Part shown: one piece after another, positions 7,149-15,644 of the stretch
Layout of the letters: each line of letters opens with the position of its first letter
Position numbering within the stretch: the first letter of the stretch is position 1
DNA from: JAAYJK01 sp964531295
GTDB lineage: Bacteria > Bacillota > Syntrophomonadia > Syntrophomonadales > Syntrophomonadaceae
Direction of reading: 5' to 3'
DNA length: 28,768 nucleotides
NCBI GenBank assembly: GCA_964531295.1
Contig: CAZHHJ010000011.1
Coordinates: 1 to 28,768 of the forward strand
The notes under the pieces: model-generated
Told to the model about the DNA's origin: nothing
Seen by the model: the letters and a program-made list of their open reading frames with translations, nothing else
Databases searched by the model: none
Made by a program: the position numbers and the translations under genes

Positions 7149-9404
7149 TTGTATTTAAAAAGAAGGACTAGTTGGGCTGTAAATATTATCAGCCTGGTAT
7201 TATTTCTAATGGTTTTTAGTATGGCAGTGGCGCCAGTATCTGTTAATGCAGGGGTAGGTGATTTAACTGTGGATCTAACGTCACCTGCAGCCGAGTTGGA
7301 TAGCAGCGGAGATACCCAAATAATCTATCAGGTAAAAGATCCGGTTGATTATGATAATCTGTCTTTTATCTGGAATTTCAGCAACGGTATAAACACTTAC
7401 CTGCAGGCGAATAAGGAAGCGGTAACCCTTAAAGCTACAGGCGGAGACGATATTGTCATTAATTATGATCAGGAACTGCTTTATACTGAGCAGACTGAGC
7501 CTGTTAAACTGAGGCAGCTTGAATTAACCATGGTCGATAGCGGCAAGCTTCAGCCAGATATGGAATATATTGTTGAGTTGGGCCCTGATATTATGTCCAA
7601 CAACGGCAGTACGCTGGGAAAGACCCTGGTCTGGCATTTCACGACTGCTTCTTCGGACGGTGAGGGGGAAAAACCTGGAGATAGTGCTCCTGTTGCATGG
7701 CCGGCAGGAAATCAATTAACGTCTTCTAATATCACCGCCAGCTCTTTGACCCTGAACTGGACGGGTGCCGAAAATGCAACCCAGTATAAGATCTATCAGG
7801 ATAGCAATGAAATTAAAACCTTAAACGGTAGCGAGCTATCCTGTAACATAACTGGTCTGGCTGCCAAGACTGCCTACGCATTCAAAGTTGAAGCAGGGGA
7901 TGCATCTGAGGTATGGACCAACGATGGGCCTGCCGCTAGCGTAACAACTGCCGGGCAGCTGACTATTGCATCATACAGTCCCGCATCCAACCAAGCGGCT
8001 GATGCTTCCAAAATAGACTACCAGGTGAGCAGCCTGCTTGATCCGGCCGGGATTCGTTTTGTATGGGATTTCAGCAACGGCATGGATGAGAAACTGGTCA
8101 GCAACCTGGAGAAGATTGCGCTGAAGAAAAATGATGGAACCGTGGTAGCCCTCGACCGGGGGACTCTAACCCAGGAAGAAATCACCGGTGACATCATCGA
8201 ATTGGGTGATTTTAAATATACCAAACAGTCCAGCCCTACCAAGCTGCGCAGACTGGAATTCATCCTCAGCAGCAGTACCCTGGAATATGACACTAGCTAC
8301 AAGTTGAAATTGGCCAGTGATATAGAAGCCAATAATGGTGACAAACTATGGCTGAATCATGTGTGGACATTTACTACTGGCACGCTTACTCCGCCAACGG
8401 ACGAAGGCGGCGGCCTGAATGACGGTTCTGAGAGTGGTTCGGGAACTGTCAGCAGTGGTGGTATGACTGTGGATTTTAATGCACATAAACTAAACCCGGA
8501 ACAGACTATACTATATCTTGATTTCAGCAAGGGTATTGATGAAAATTTAAGCAGCAATTTGAGTCATCTAGAAATACTTGGAAAGAACTCGGGTAAATCT
8601 GTGTCTTTTAGTGATTATGAATATGTCAAAGAGGGAAAAACAGAAACTGGAGATAAAGTCCGCCGTTTAGTACTGTACCTGGACGATCTAAAGCCTTCCA
8701 CAGCTTATATTGTAAAACTTGGCCAAGATTTTACGGCTAATAATGGTAGCACGCTGGGAAAGATCTACCAATTTGAATTTACTACCAGAGCCATGGCAGC
8801 TAGCAATACTGAGGGTACACATAAACCTGATCCAACCATCATTGAACCGATAATCCTTGTAACAGAGGAAATAGCAAGTCCTGCCGTTATACCATTAAAT
8901 GATATTAATGGGCATTGGGCCCAGGAAAATATCCAGGCCCTGCTTAACCGGGCAGTAGTAAGCGGATATCCTGATGGTAGTTTTAAGCCTCAGCAAACTA
9001 TTACCCGGGCAGAATTTGTGACCATGCTGGTAAAAGCCTTCGCCTTAGAGGCCAGGGATGGAACTATATTTGCTGACAGTTCTAATCACTGGGCTAGGCA
9101 GGACATATCAAGCGCAGCAGGATATGCCATTGTTAGTGGCTATAACAGCAGCACCTTTGGCCCGGACGACTTGATAACCCGGGAACAGATTGCAGTCATG
9201 CTTATGAAGGCGGCTAGTTTAACTGATGCTGCTGAGGGCAATTCATTTAATGACAGCAGCAAAATATCTTCCTGGGCCATGAATGCGGTTAATATTTGTT
9301 TCGCTAATGACATTATTCTTGGATATGAAGATAATACTTTTAGGCCTCAGAACAACGCAAGTCGGGCTGAGGCAGTAATGATGATCAGCCGGACTCTTAA
9401 ATAG
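7149..9404 (+). CDS. S-layer-anchored Ig-like/Fn3 protein with three SLH domains
   Basis: This 751-residue secreted surface protein has a signal peptide at residues 1-34 (cleavage likely after SVNA). Three copies of an Ig-like module follow (about 35-170, 270-410, 437-545). Each carries a DFSNG/DFSKG-type motif and ends with a NNG-(S/D)-L then FTT motif. A fibronectin type III domain sits at about 180-265. Three SLH repeats (about 580-751: GHWAQENI, NHWARQDI, SSWAMNAV) bind secondary wall polymer and attach it to the cell surface. A TTG start follows AAGGAGG at good spacing. It is the first gene after the Moco-type riboswitch, so it may respond to molybdenum/tungsten cofactor. No catalytic domain is seen; the Ig-like modules suggest a binding or structural role. 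Its link to the downstream transporter is inferred from order. Confidence 0.85.
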   Translation: MYLKRRTSWAVNIISLVLFLMVFSMAVAPVSVNAGVGDLTVDLTSPAAELDSSGDTQIIYQVKDPVDYDNLSFIWNFSNGINTYLQANKEAVTLKATGGDDIVINYDQELLYTEQTEPVKLRQLELTMVDSGKLQPDMEYIVELGPDIMSNNGSTLGKTLVWHFTTASSDGEGEKPGDSAPVAWPAGNQLTSSNITASSLTLNWTGAENATQYKIYQDSNEIKTLNGSELSCNITGLAAKTAYAFKVEAGDASEVWTNDGPAASVTTAGQLTIASYSPASNQAADASKIDYQVSSLLDPAGIRFVWDFSNGMDEKLVSNLEKIALKKNDGTVVALDRGTLTQEEITGDIIELGDFKYTKQSSPTKLRRLEFILSSSTLEYDTSYKLKLASDIEANNGDKLWLNHVWTFTTGTLTPPTDEGGGLNDGSESGSGTVSSGGMTVDFNAHKLNPEQTILYLDFSKGIDENLSSNLSHLEILGKNSGKSVSFSDYEYVKEGKTETGDKVRRLVLYLDDLKPSTAYIVKLGQDFTANNGSTLGKIYQFEFTTRAMAASNTEGTHKPDPTIIEPIILVTEEIASPAVIPLNDINGHWAQENIQALLNRAVVSGYPDGSFKPQQTITRAEFVTMLVKAFALEARDGTIFADSSNHWARQDISSAAGYAIVSGYNSSTFGPDDLITREQIAVMLMKAASLTDAAEGNSFNDSSKISSWAMNAVNICFANDIILGYEDNTFRPQNNASRAEAVMMISRTLK

Positions 9405-9490
9405 GGCTGATTTAATATTCTGGCCTACCGGACTAAATAAACTTGTATGATATTCCAGTCTGAAAGTGTGACAGGGCATGATACAATAGC

Positions 9491-9519
9491 AGAGGTGTTC
9501 CCGGTAACGGGAGCACCTG
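9491..9519 (+). other. Intergenic hairpin between the two Ig-like genes
   Basis: AGGTGTTCCCG pairs with CGGGAGCACCT around a GTAA loop, with one G-U pair. No T-run follows, so it looks like an RNA-stability or processing hairpin, not a full terminator. It may tune expression between the SLH gene and the next gene. Confidence 0.45.
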
Positions 9520-9615
9520 AGCTATTTGAGAGGAAGAAAGATAGACTTTCCAATCATTTAGCCGATAGCTGTGAGTAAACAGGCTGTATTTAAACTTTTA
9601 TGGGAGGGATAGTAG

Positions 9616-10416
9616 ATGAAATCAAGAACGCTGATTAAGAACACAGTCATTCTGGCCTGTCTCTTGTGTTTTTTTCTGGGTCCAACTGCGCTGGCTGGAA
9701 CCGGTGACGGAACAGGCGGCGGAACCGGCGAACCTCTTGCCCTGGTCAATTCTTTACCAGCCGACGGACAGCGGGGCGTCCCGGTAGGCAGCAGTATTGA
9801 CCTGGAATTCAGCAAGAATGTTATCAATATGGGTGTTAAGGACAATAATGCCCCCTGCTTCAAATTATACCAGGGCCAGCAGCAGTCTGCCATCAAGGTA
9901 GTAATGGCTGATGATCAGATAGAACCGGAGAAAAAAAGACTGGTCTCCATAGTTCCAGAAGAAGCACTAGAGCCTGGGACCACCTATACTTTAAGAATTT
10001 CTGGAGATTTAACTTCCAAGAGCGGGGTTTCGCTGGGCCGGGAAGTTAAAGTGTCTTTTACGACAGCCGGAACCGCTGCGGTCAACACTTCTCCATCCCC
10101 GGAAACAACTCCCAGGGCTTCGGTGCAAGAAGAAGTCAGTATCCCACAGGATACAAGTCAGGCACCGGTTGAGGGAGATTCAGTTTTAGCAGAAGCAAAT
10201 CCGGTCGGAAATGATAGCAGCCTGGTAAGTGCAGGGGAAAGTGGGCAAAACAAGCTTGAAGAAATAATCGCACAAGAGCCGGTAGCAGCAGGAGGAAAAT
10301 CCCCAGATGAGAATGACGGGGAAGATACTAATTATATATTGATTATTGCATTGATAGTGGTAATCTGTGCTGCTGGAATCTACTTTTATTTTAAAAAATA
10401 TCCCTCGCAGAGGTAA
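9616..10416 (+). CDS. Membrane-anchored Ig-like (Big_5-type) surface protein
   Basis: This 266-residue exported protein has a signal peptide (about residues 1-27, cleavage after ALA), a Gly/Thr-rich short linker, and one Ig-like module (about 35-150) with the pattern NSLPADGQRGVPVG, LEFSKNV and a final VSFTT. It is the same module type as in the upstream SLH protein. A low-complexity Ser/Pro/Glu spacer (about 155-235) follows. A C-terminal transmembrane helix (about 240-260) ends in a short basic tail. There is no LPXTG motif, so anchoring is by the helix. The ATG has a GGGAGGGAT site. It ends 19 bases before the permease of the FecCD-type importer, so co-transcription and a role close to the transporter are likely. 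Its ligand is unknown. Confidence 0.75.
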   Translation: MKSRTLIKNTVILACLLCFFLGPTALAGTGDGTGGGTGEPLALVNSLPADGQRGVPVGSSIDLEFSKNVINMGVKDNNAPCFKLYQGQQQSAIKVVMADDQIEPEKKRLVSIVPEEALEPGTTYTLRISGDLTSKSGVSLGREVKVSFTTAGTAAVNTSPSPETTPRASVQEEVSIPQDTSQAPVEGDSVLAEANPVGNDSSLVSAGESGQNKLEEIIAQEPVAAGGKSPDENDGEDTNYILIIALIVVICAAGIYFYFKKYPSQR

Positions 10417-10435
10417 AATGCCGATAAAGTAAGGA

Positions 10436-11452
10436 GTGAGCCCAACGAAGCGAAAAGGGATAATTATACTACTTGTTTTAGCTCCCCTGGCAATTATTTT
10501 TTTATCCTTGTTTATCGGCCGTTATCCGGTATCGTTTCATATGGTACTGCAGGTGCTGGTTGCCAGAGTGGTTTCTGCGCAGGATAGTATTCCCGATGTA
10601 TACCATACCTTGATCTGGGAAATAAGAATGCCCCGGGCGATACTAGGGGCTATGGTAGGTGGTTCCCTAGCCATTAGCGGAGCCGCCTTCCAGGGTTTGT
10701 TTAGAAACCCCCTGGTCAGTTCCGGTATTCTGGGAGTAAGTCATGGAGCTGGATTCGGTGCCGCCCTGGCCATACTAATGTTTTACCAGTCTACCTGGGC
10801 TATATATGTGTTTGCTTTTGCTTTTGGTATGCTGGCAGTTTTCTTGAGTTATATGATTGGCCGGATTTATAATACCACCCCCGCCATTATGCTGGTTTTA
10901 GGTGGAGTCATAGTATCTTCGATCTTTGCAGCCTTGATATCGTTTACCAAGTATGTAGCTGATCCTTATGAACAACTGCCGGCTATTGTATTCTGGCTTA
11001 TGGGCAGCCTGGCCTCAGCCCGCTACCAGGATATACTCCTAGCCGGTATACCGATGATTCTAGGGATAGCCGGTTTAATTGCCCTGCGTTGGAGAATAAA
11101 TGTGCTGTCCATGGGAGATAAAGAAGCTCACAGTTTGGGAGTGAATGTGGCAGTAGACAAAGCCATGGTTATCATCTGTGCTACCTTAGCCACTGCCGGC
11201 GCAGTGTGCGTAAGCGGGATTATAGGTTGGGTAGGTTTGATCATGCCCCATATCGCCCGTATGCTGGTGGGAAATGATAATCGCGTTTTAATCCCGGCCA
11301 GTTTTTCCGCTGGGGCCTGTTTTCTGGTCTTGGTGGATAATATTGGCAGAGTGATAACGGGTTCAGAAATGCCTCTGGGCATTCTTACAGCATTGGTGGG
11401 AGGACCATTTTTCGTATGGCTGCTCAAGAAGACCAAGGCAGGAGGGTGGTAG
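10436..11452 (+). CDS. FecCD-family ABC transporter permease
   Basis: This 338-residue inner-membrane permease belongs to the FecCD/BtuC family that imports siderophores, heme, cobalamin and, in the MolB branch, molybdate/tungstate. About ten hydrophobic segments are visible. Family hallmarks are RMPRAILGAMVGGSLAISGA, FRNPLV near residue 90, the ATPase-coupling segment GWVGLIMPHIARMLVG (about 264-279) and the ending PLGILTALVGGPFFVWLL. The start is uncertain: the GTG at 10436 overlaps the only Shine-Dalgarno-like AAGGAG, and an in-frame TAA blocks extension upstream. It is the first of three tightly packed importer genes and follows a surface protein. Substrate is not determined by sequence; the upstream Moco-type riboswitch suggests a molybdenum or tungsten oxyanion. 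Confidence 0.85.
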   Translation: MSPTKRKGIIILLVLAPLAIIFLSLFIGRYPVSFHMVLQVLVARVVSAQDSIPDVYHTLIWEIRMPRAILGAMVGGSLAISGAAFQGLFRNPLVSSGILGVSHGAGFGAALAILMFYQSTWAIYVFAFAFGMLAVFLSYMIGRIYNTTPAIMLVLGGVIVSSIFAALISFTKYVADPYEQLPAIVFWLMGSLASARYQDILLAGIPMILGIAGLIALRWRINVLSMGDKEAHSLGVNVAVDKAMVIICATLATAGAVCVSGIIGWVGLIMPHIARMLVGNDNRVLIPASFSAGACFLVLVDNIGRVITGSEMPLGILTALVGGPFFVWLLKKTKAGGW

Positions 11453-11456
11453 AATA

Positions 11457-12311
11457 TTGTCAGTAATGGAAATAATAGATGCCGAATTTGCTTACGGGAA
11501 CAATACCATCTTTAAGAAACTAAATTTAGAAATTAACAGCGGAGAACTGTTTTGTTTATTAGGGCCCAATGGCTGCGGTAAAACCACCTTGCTGGACTGT
11601 ATGCTGGGAGTAAGCAGGCTGCAGAAGGGCAGCATAGTGCTGGAGGGTAAAAAGATGGGAGATTTTAAAGCTGGGCAAATAGCCCGGTATATAGCATACG
11701 TACCCCAAAGGCATGCCCCCACCTTCCCCTACACGGTCCTGGATATTGTCAAAATGGGGCGTACTGCTTATACTGGGAGATTCTCTGTTCCTGATCCCGG
11801 GGACACCGACATAGCCAGGGAATGCTTGGGTCTGGTGGGACTGTTAGCTTTATCTGACCGGCCTTATACTCAATTGAGTGGGGGGGAGAGTCAGTTGGTT
11901 ATGATTGCCAGAGCACTGGCCCAGAAAACACCAGTGATTATTATGGATGAACCAACCGCGCATCTAGATTTCAAGCATGAGATGGTGGTTTTGGAAACCA
12001 TAGTCGATCTGGTAGGAAAAATGGGAGTAACAGTTATTATGGCTACCCATTTTCCCAACCATGCTTTCTATTTTGAAAATAATAAAATTTCTACCCGGGT
12101 GGGACTGATGCATAACCATAGTTTTTTGCAGACAGGAACTGCAGAACAGGTAATAAACGAAGAGAACATGGAGACCTTGTATCGGGTCAACACCAAAATG
12201 ATATCCTATTATCCTGACCAGCAATCCAGCATGAAACAGCTCATTCCTATAAAGACCCTGGACCGAAGTAGTAGAGGAATAGAGTTTGAAGAGAGGAGAA
12301 GAAGGAATTGA
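11457..12311 (+). CDS. FecCD-type ABC transporter ATP-binding protein
   Basis: This 284-residue cytoplasmic ATPase partners the preceding FecCD-type permease. Walker A is GPNGCGKT (36-43), the Q-loop is in YVPQRH, the ABC signature is LSGGESQ (140-146), Walker B is VIIMDEP (160-166), and the switch histidine is in MATHFPNH. The tail beyond residue 250 is basic and unlike standard ATPases. A TTG at 11457 is the best start because GGAGGG lies about ten bases upstream; the ATG at 11466 is too far. It is four bases downstream of the permease and overlaps the binding-protein gene by four bases (TTGA), implying translational coupling. Confidence 0.88.
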   Translation: MSVMEIIDAEFAYGNNTIFKKLNLEINSGELFCLLGPNGCGKTTLLDCMLGVSRLQKGSIVLEGKKMGDFKAGQIARYIAYVPQRHAPTFPYTVLDIVKMGRTAYTGRFSVPDPGDTDIARECLGLVGLLALSDRPYTQLSGGESQLVMIARALAQKTPVIIMDEPTAHLDFKHEMVVLETIVDLVGKMGVTVIMATHFPNHAFYFENNKISTRVGLMHNHSFLQTGTAEQVINEENMETLYRVNTKMISYYPDQQSSMKQLIPIKTLDRSSRGIEFEERRRRN

Positions 12312-13393
12312 AAGACAAAAAAATACTTTTGATCCTGCTGCTTATCATGGCGCTGCTAATGGCCGGAGGATGCAATAGAAGCCCTAAAACACTTGATAAT
12401 CACAACAATGATGCGATTACAATCACCGACTACCTGGGCAGGCAGGTAGAGCTTCCGGAAAAGGTTGAGAGGATTGCTTGCCTGTATGCTTTTACCGGCC
12501 ATGTGACAGCCATGCTGGGCAGAGGGGATGATATTGTAGCGATTAATAACGGATTGAGCCGAGATGTGCTTTTGAATACGGTGAGTCCCGGTATTGGAAA
12601 TAATCCCATCCCTTACACTCATGGAGACATCAATATAGAAGAATTACTGACCACTGACCCTGATCTGGTCTTTATTAACAGCGAAGTAGGAGGAATACCG
12701 GCCCAGGCAGAAAAGTTGGAAAAGTTTAACATTCCATATGTAGTGATTGACTTTAACAGCCTTGAAGAACAAATGACTGCCATACAGACCATAGGCGATG
12801 CCGTGGGTGAGTCGCAAAAAGCACGGGATTACAACCAGTATTTCCAGGATTGTATAGACCGGGTCCAGCAGGTGGCAGCTAAAATTCCCCAGGATAAGAG
12901 GGTCAGGGTGTACCATTCGGTCAATGAAGCTACTCGTACCGATACCAGCAGTAGCCTGGCCGCGGACTGGATGGAGAAAGTCGGTCTAGTCAATGTATCC
13001 GTCAACCAGGAATTGAGATTTATTGATGGCAAGGATTACGCTAGTTTAGAGCAGATTTTGCTGTGGGATCCAGAGGTGATATTGGTTAATGAAAGCGGGG
13101 TAGGGGGTTACATCATGACTAACCCACAATGGGCACCCTTGCAAGCAGTCAAGAACAATCAAGTATACCAGATGCCGATCGGCATAGCCCGCTGGGGGCA
13201 TCCGGGAGGTCTGGAAACTCCGCTGGCTATTTTGTGGACCGCCCGGACAGTCTATCCGGAATATTTTGAGGATTTGAATATCGAAGACGAGGCTCGCTAT
13301 TATTATAAGGAGTTTTTCAATTATGAGGTTCCCGATGAATTGCTCCAACGAATCCTGGCGGGGGAAGAGATGCGCATACCCAAGGGGAGTTAA
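12308..13393 (+). CDS. FecB/BtuF-type substrate-binding lipoprotein
   Basis: This 361-residue binding protein is exported and lipidated: a basic start, a hydrophobic stretch and a lipobox ending AGGC (Cys about 22). The body has the two-lobed Periplas_BP_2 pattern: ITDYLGRQVELPEKVERI near the start, VFINSEVGG in the first lobe, and a second lobe with PEVILVNES and ending GIARWGHPGGLETPLAILW. The RWGHP..LETP segment differs from common siderophore-binding proteins and, from memory, recalls MolA-like molybdate/tungstate proteins; this is a weak recollection. The TTG start overlaps the ATPase stop and has GAAGGA upstream. It captures substrate for the permease/ATPase pair. A metal-oxyanion ligand is an inference from the upstream Moco-type riboswitch; an iron chelate or corrinoid remains possible. 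Confidence 0.85.
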   Translation: MKDKKILLILLLIMALLMAGGCNRSPKTLDNHNNDAITITDYLGRQVELPEKVERIACLYAFTGHVTAMLGRGDDIVAINNGLSRDVLLNTVSPGIGNNPIPYTHGDINIEELLTTDPDLVFINSEVGGIPAQAEKLEKFNIPYVVIDFNSLEEQMTAIQTIGDAVGESQKARDYNQYFQDCIDRVQQVAAKIPQDKRVRVYHSVNEATRTDTSSSLAADWMEKVGLVNVSVNQELRFIDGKDYASLEQILLWDPEVILVNESGVGGYIMTNPQWAPLQAVKNNQVYQMPIGIARWGHPGGLETPLAILWTARTVYPEYFEDLNIEDEARYYYKEFFNYEVPDELLQRILAGEEMRIPKGS

Positions 13394-13586
13394 TAGTCAT
13401 AGACGAGTCAGAGGGACGTTTTCCTGACTTACTAATGCTTATTAATGGCAAGTGGTTTCATTTTAACGTTTTTACATATTTTGCAGGAATTATAATATTT
13501 CATGTAGAAAGGATAAGGATAATGGGATAGCAGGAAGCTATCTAAAGTTTATGACATAAAGTATTGATTTGTATATATTGTTTATG

Positions 13587-13643
13587 AAAAAATGACCAGG
13601 AAGGTCTTTTCGGGTTCAGAGAAGACTATACTGGTCATTTTTT
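13587..13643 (+). terminator. Long hairpin terminator or attenuator before the peptide/metal importer operon
   Basis: AAAATGACCAG (13589-13599) pairs with CTGGTCATTTT (13631-13641). Inside it GTCTTTTC (13604-13611) pairs with GAGAAGAC (13619-13626) across a GAAG/TATA internal loop. A T-run ends it. It can terminate the upstream importer transcript and, because promoter-like AT-rich sequence with TATAAT (13491) lies ahead, it could also attenuate entry into the downstream operon. Confidence 0.75.
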
Positions 13644-13644
13644 C

Positions 13645-13789
13645 GTGTAAAAGAAAGTGGATAAATTCCCCACCAGGCTGGCAGGGAATGGTAGGAAAAG
13701 TTACGGCAGAGCGGGGGGCCAACTCTGCTGGAGAAGGAATAGATGGGGTTTTGTTGCCAGTATAGAAATGGGGATCATTCGTTTTACAC
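13645..13789 (+). ncRNA. Unassigned structured leader RNA
   Basis: GTGTAAAA (13645-13652) pairs with TTTTACAC (13782-13789), closing a 145-base domain. Within it are a hairpin with arms ATTCCC/GGGAAT (13665-13689) and another with GCAGAG/CTCTGC (13706-13728), so a multibranch junction is likely. It lies 67 bases before the first importer gene. It does not match cobalamin, SAM, TPP, glycine, purine, c-di-GMP or T-box signatures as I know them. A regulatory RNA sensing the imported substrate is an inference; a chance fold is possible. Confidence 0.4.
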
Positions 13790-13856
13790 TCTGCAGGGCA
13801 CGGCTTTCATAGGAGATGGGGATGAATAAGCCAGGATTTTATAAAGGGCGGGAATT

Positions 13857-14801
13857 ATGTTCAGATATATAATCAGGCGCCTGTTGTTACTGCTCATAGT
13901 AGTACTGGGTGTAACGATGATGACTTTCATCTTAATGAATGTCGCTCCGGGAGATCCGGCCGAGATGGTGGCTATGGCTCGTTATGGCTTGGAAAACCTT
14001 ACCGGGGAACAGGTGGAACAAATCAGGATAAGTGAGGGACTCGATTCTCCGATATGGATACAATATATACACTGGCTGGCCCATGCCATTAAAGGAGATT
14101 TCGGACGTTCTCTGGTCACCGGGGACCCGGTGCTGCAGGAAATACTGGTACGGGCGCCTGCTACCCTGATACTGGCTTTAGCCTCCCTGGTGGTTTCTTT
14201 ATTTATCGCTATACCTGCAGGGATAATCTCTGCGGCCAGGCAAAACTCATGGCTAGATTACCTGACCAGAACCGCAGCTTTACTGGGAGCCAGCATGCCG
14301 AATTTTTGGCTGGCATTACTGCTGATACTATTATTTTCCGTGACCCTGGGATGGCTGCCGGTATTCGGCTACGGAGGGTTTCGCCATATTATACTGCCAG
14401 CAGTTACTCTGGGCACAGGTCTGGCTGCTATTACCGCCAGACTGACTCGTTCCAGCATGCTGCAGGTTCTTGAACAGGATTACATTACTACGGCTAGAGC
14501 AAAAGGGCTTCAGGAAGTTCATATAATTTTCCGGCATGCTTTCAAAAATGCTATTATCCCAATCATAACTGTAATCGGCCTTCAGTTGGGATATCTTTTG
14601 GAAGGCACGGTGATTGTGGAATCTATTTTTGCCTGGCCCGGATTAGGCAAGCTTCTGGTCGATTCCATATATGCACGTGATTTTGCTATAATTCAAGCCA
14701 GTGTGCTATTGTTTGCGATATTTTTTGTTTTGATAAACTTGTTCGTGGATGTCTTGTATGTATATCTTGACCCCAGGATTCGCTATGAAAAGAAAGGATA
14801 G
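13857..14801 (+). CDS. Opp/Dpp/Nik-type ABC permease 1
   Basis: This 314-residue inner-membrane permease is of the DppB/OppB/NikB type. It begins MFRYIIRRLLLLLIVV, typical of the family, and has an external loop with MNVAPGDPAE, about six transmembrane segments, and the ATPase-coupling EAA motif around EQDYITTARAKGL (about residues 205-217). It imports peptides or nickel-type chelates with the partner permease that follows six bases later. The ATG has a modest GGGCGGG site. It opens a seven-gene operon that also holds two methyltransferases. The substrate cannot be fixed from this subunit. Confidence 0.9.
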   Translation: MFRYIIRRLLLLLIVVLGVTMMTFILMNVAPGDPAEMVAMARYGLENLTGEQVEQIRISEGLDSPIWIQYIHWLAHAIKGDFGRSLVTGDPVLQEILVRAPATLILALASLVVSLFIAIPAGIISAARQNSWLDYLTRTAALLGASMPNFWLALLLILLFSVTLGWLPVFGYGGFRHIILPAVTLGTGLAAITARLTRSSMLQVLEQDYITTARAKGLQEVHIIFRHAFKNAIIPIITVIGLQLGYLLEGTVIVESIFAWPGLGKLLVDSIYARDFAIIQASVLLFAIFFVLINLFVDVLYVYLDPRIRYEKKG

Positions 14802-14806
14802 CTGTG

Positions 14807-15634
14807 ATGAGTATCTTTAAAAACAAGCTGACCTTAATCGGAATGATTATTATCCTCTTCTTGCTTTGTGCTGCTATATTCGCACCTATCCTGGCCCCCC
14901 ATAATCCTAATACGCAGTGTTGGAGTCAGGCTCTCAAGGGGCCATGTCTGGATTATCCTTGCGGAACTGACGAATTTGGGCGCTGTATTTTTAGTCGGAT
15001 TATATTTGGAGCTCGAATATCTCTGGAAATAGGGCTGGTGGTTACAGCCGTGTCCGCTGTTACTGGCGTTCTAATTGGTTTGTTGGCCGGATTCTATGGC
15101 GGAGTGCTGGATGAAATAATTATGCGGATTGTGGATATTTTTCTGGCCTTCCCCGGGTTGATTCTGGCTTTAGTAGTAGCAGGGCTGCTCGGTCCGGGTA
15201 TATTCAATGTCATGCTGGCTTTAGCCCTGGTAGGATGGATGGGCTATGCCCGGGTAGTGCGGGGAACGGTTTTGGCTGAAAAAGAGAAAGAATTCATCGA
15301 AACTGCGCGGTCGCTAGGGGCAAATGATCTGTACATTATGTTTCGTCATTTGCTGCCTAATGTTATTTCTCCAGTTATTATCATGGCCAGCGTAGGAATC
15401 GGTTACACTATCCTGGCTGCTGCCGGTTTGAGTTTCCTTGGTCTGGGGGCTCAGCCTCCAGCACCAGTCTGGGGATCGATGTTAAGCGATGGCAAATTTT
15501 ATCTGCAAACAGCGCCGCATCTCACCATTTGTCCTGGATTGGCAATCTTGCTGACAGTATTAGCCTTTAATTTTTTGGGTGATGGCATAAGAGACTTTCT
15601 GGACCCTCGGCTTAAAAAGCAAAAGGTGGAATAG
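14807..15634 (+). CDS. Opp/Dpp/Nik-type ABC permease 2
   Basis: This DppC/OppC/NikC-type permease has about 275 residues and pairs with the preceding permease. Visible are the N-terminal helix and the family segment LAPHNPNTQ. The CGTDEFGRC-type motif follows (family: GTD-x-x-GRD), here with Cys in place of the final Asp. The EAA coupling motif lies at EKEFIETARSLGAND, and the C-terminal GDGIRDFLDPRL is typical. The ATG at 14807 is preferred because AAAGGA lies eight bases upstream; a GTG at 14804 is also possible. The Cys-rich stretch near residues 45-65 (three Cys) is unusual for the family and may be worth noting for metal or redox effects, though that is speculative. Confidence 0.9.
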   Translation: MSIFKNKLTLIGMIIILFLLCAAIFAPILAPHNPNTQCWSQALKGPCLDYPCGTDEFGRCIFSRIIFGARISLEIGLVVTAVSAVTGVLIGLLAGFYGGVLDEIIMRIVDIFLAFPGLILALVVAGLLGPGIFNVMLALALVGWMGYARVVRGTVLAEKEKEFIETARSLGANDLYIMFRHLLPNVISPVIIMASVGIGYTILAAAGLSFLGLGAQPPAPVWGSMLSDGKFYLQTAPHLTICPGLAILLTVLAFNFLGDGIRDFLDPRLKKQKVE

Positions 15635-15644
15635 GAGGAAATGA

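Noticed and set aside
13665..13780. Weak resemblance of the structured leader to cobalamin or T-box elements
   Set aside because: The B12 box and the T-box sequence are absent; only isolated G-rich strings match.
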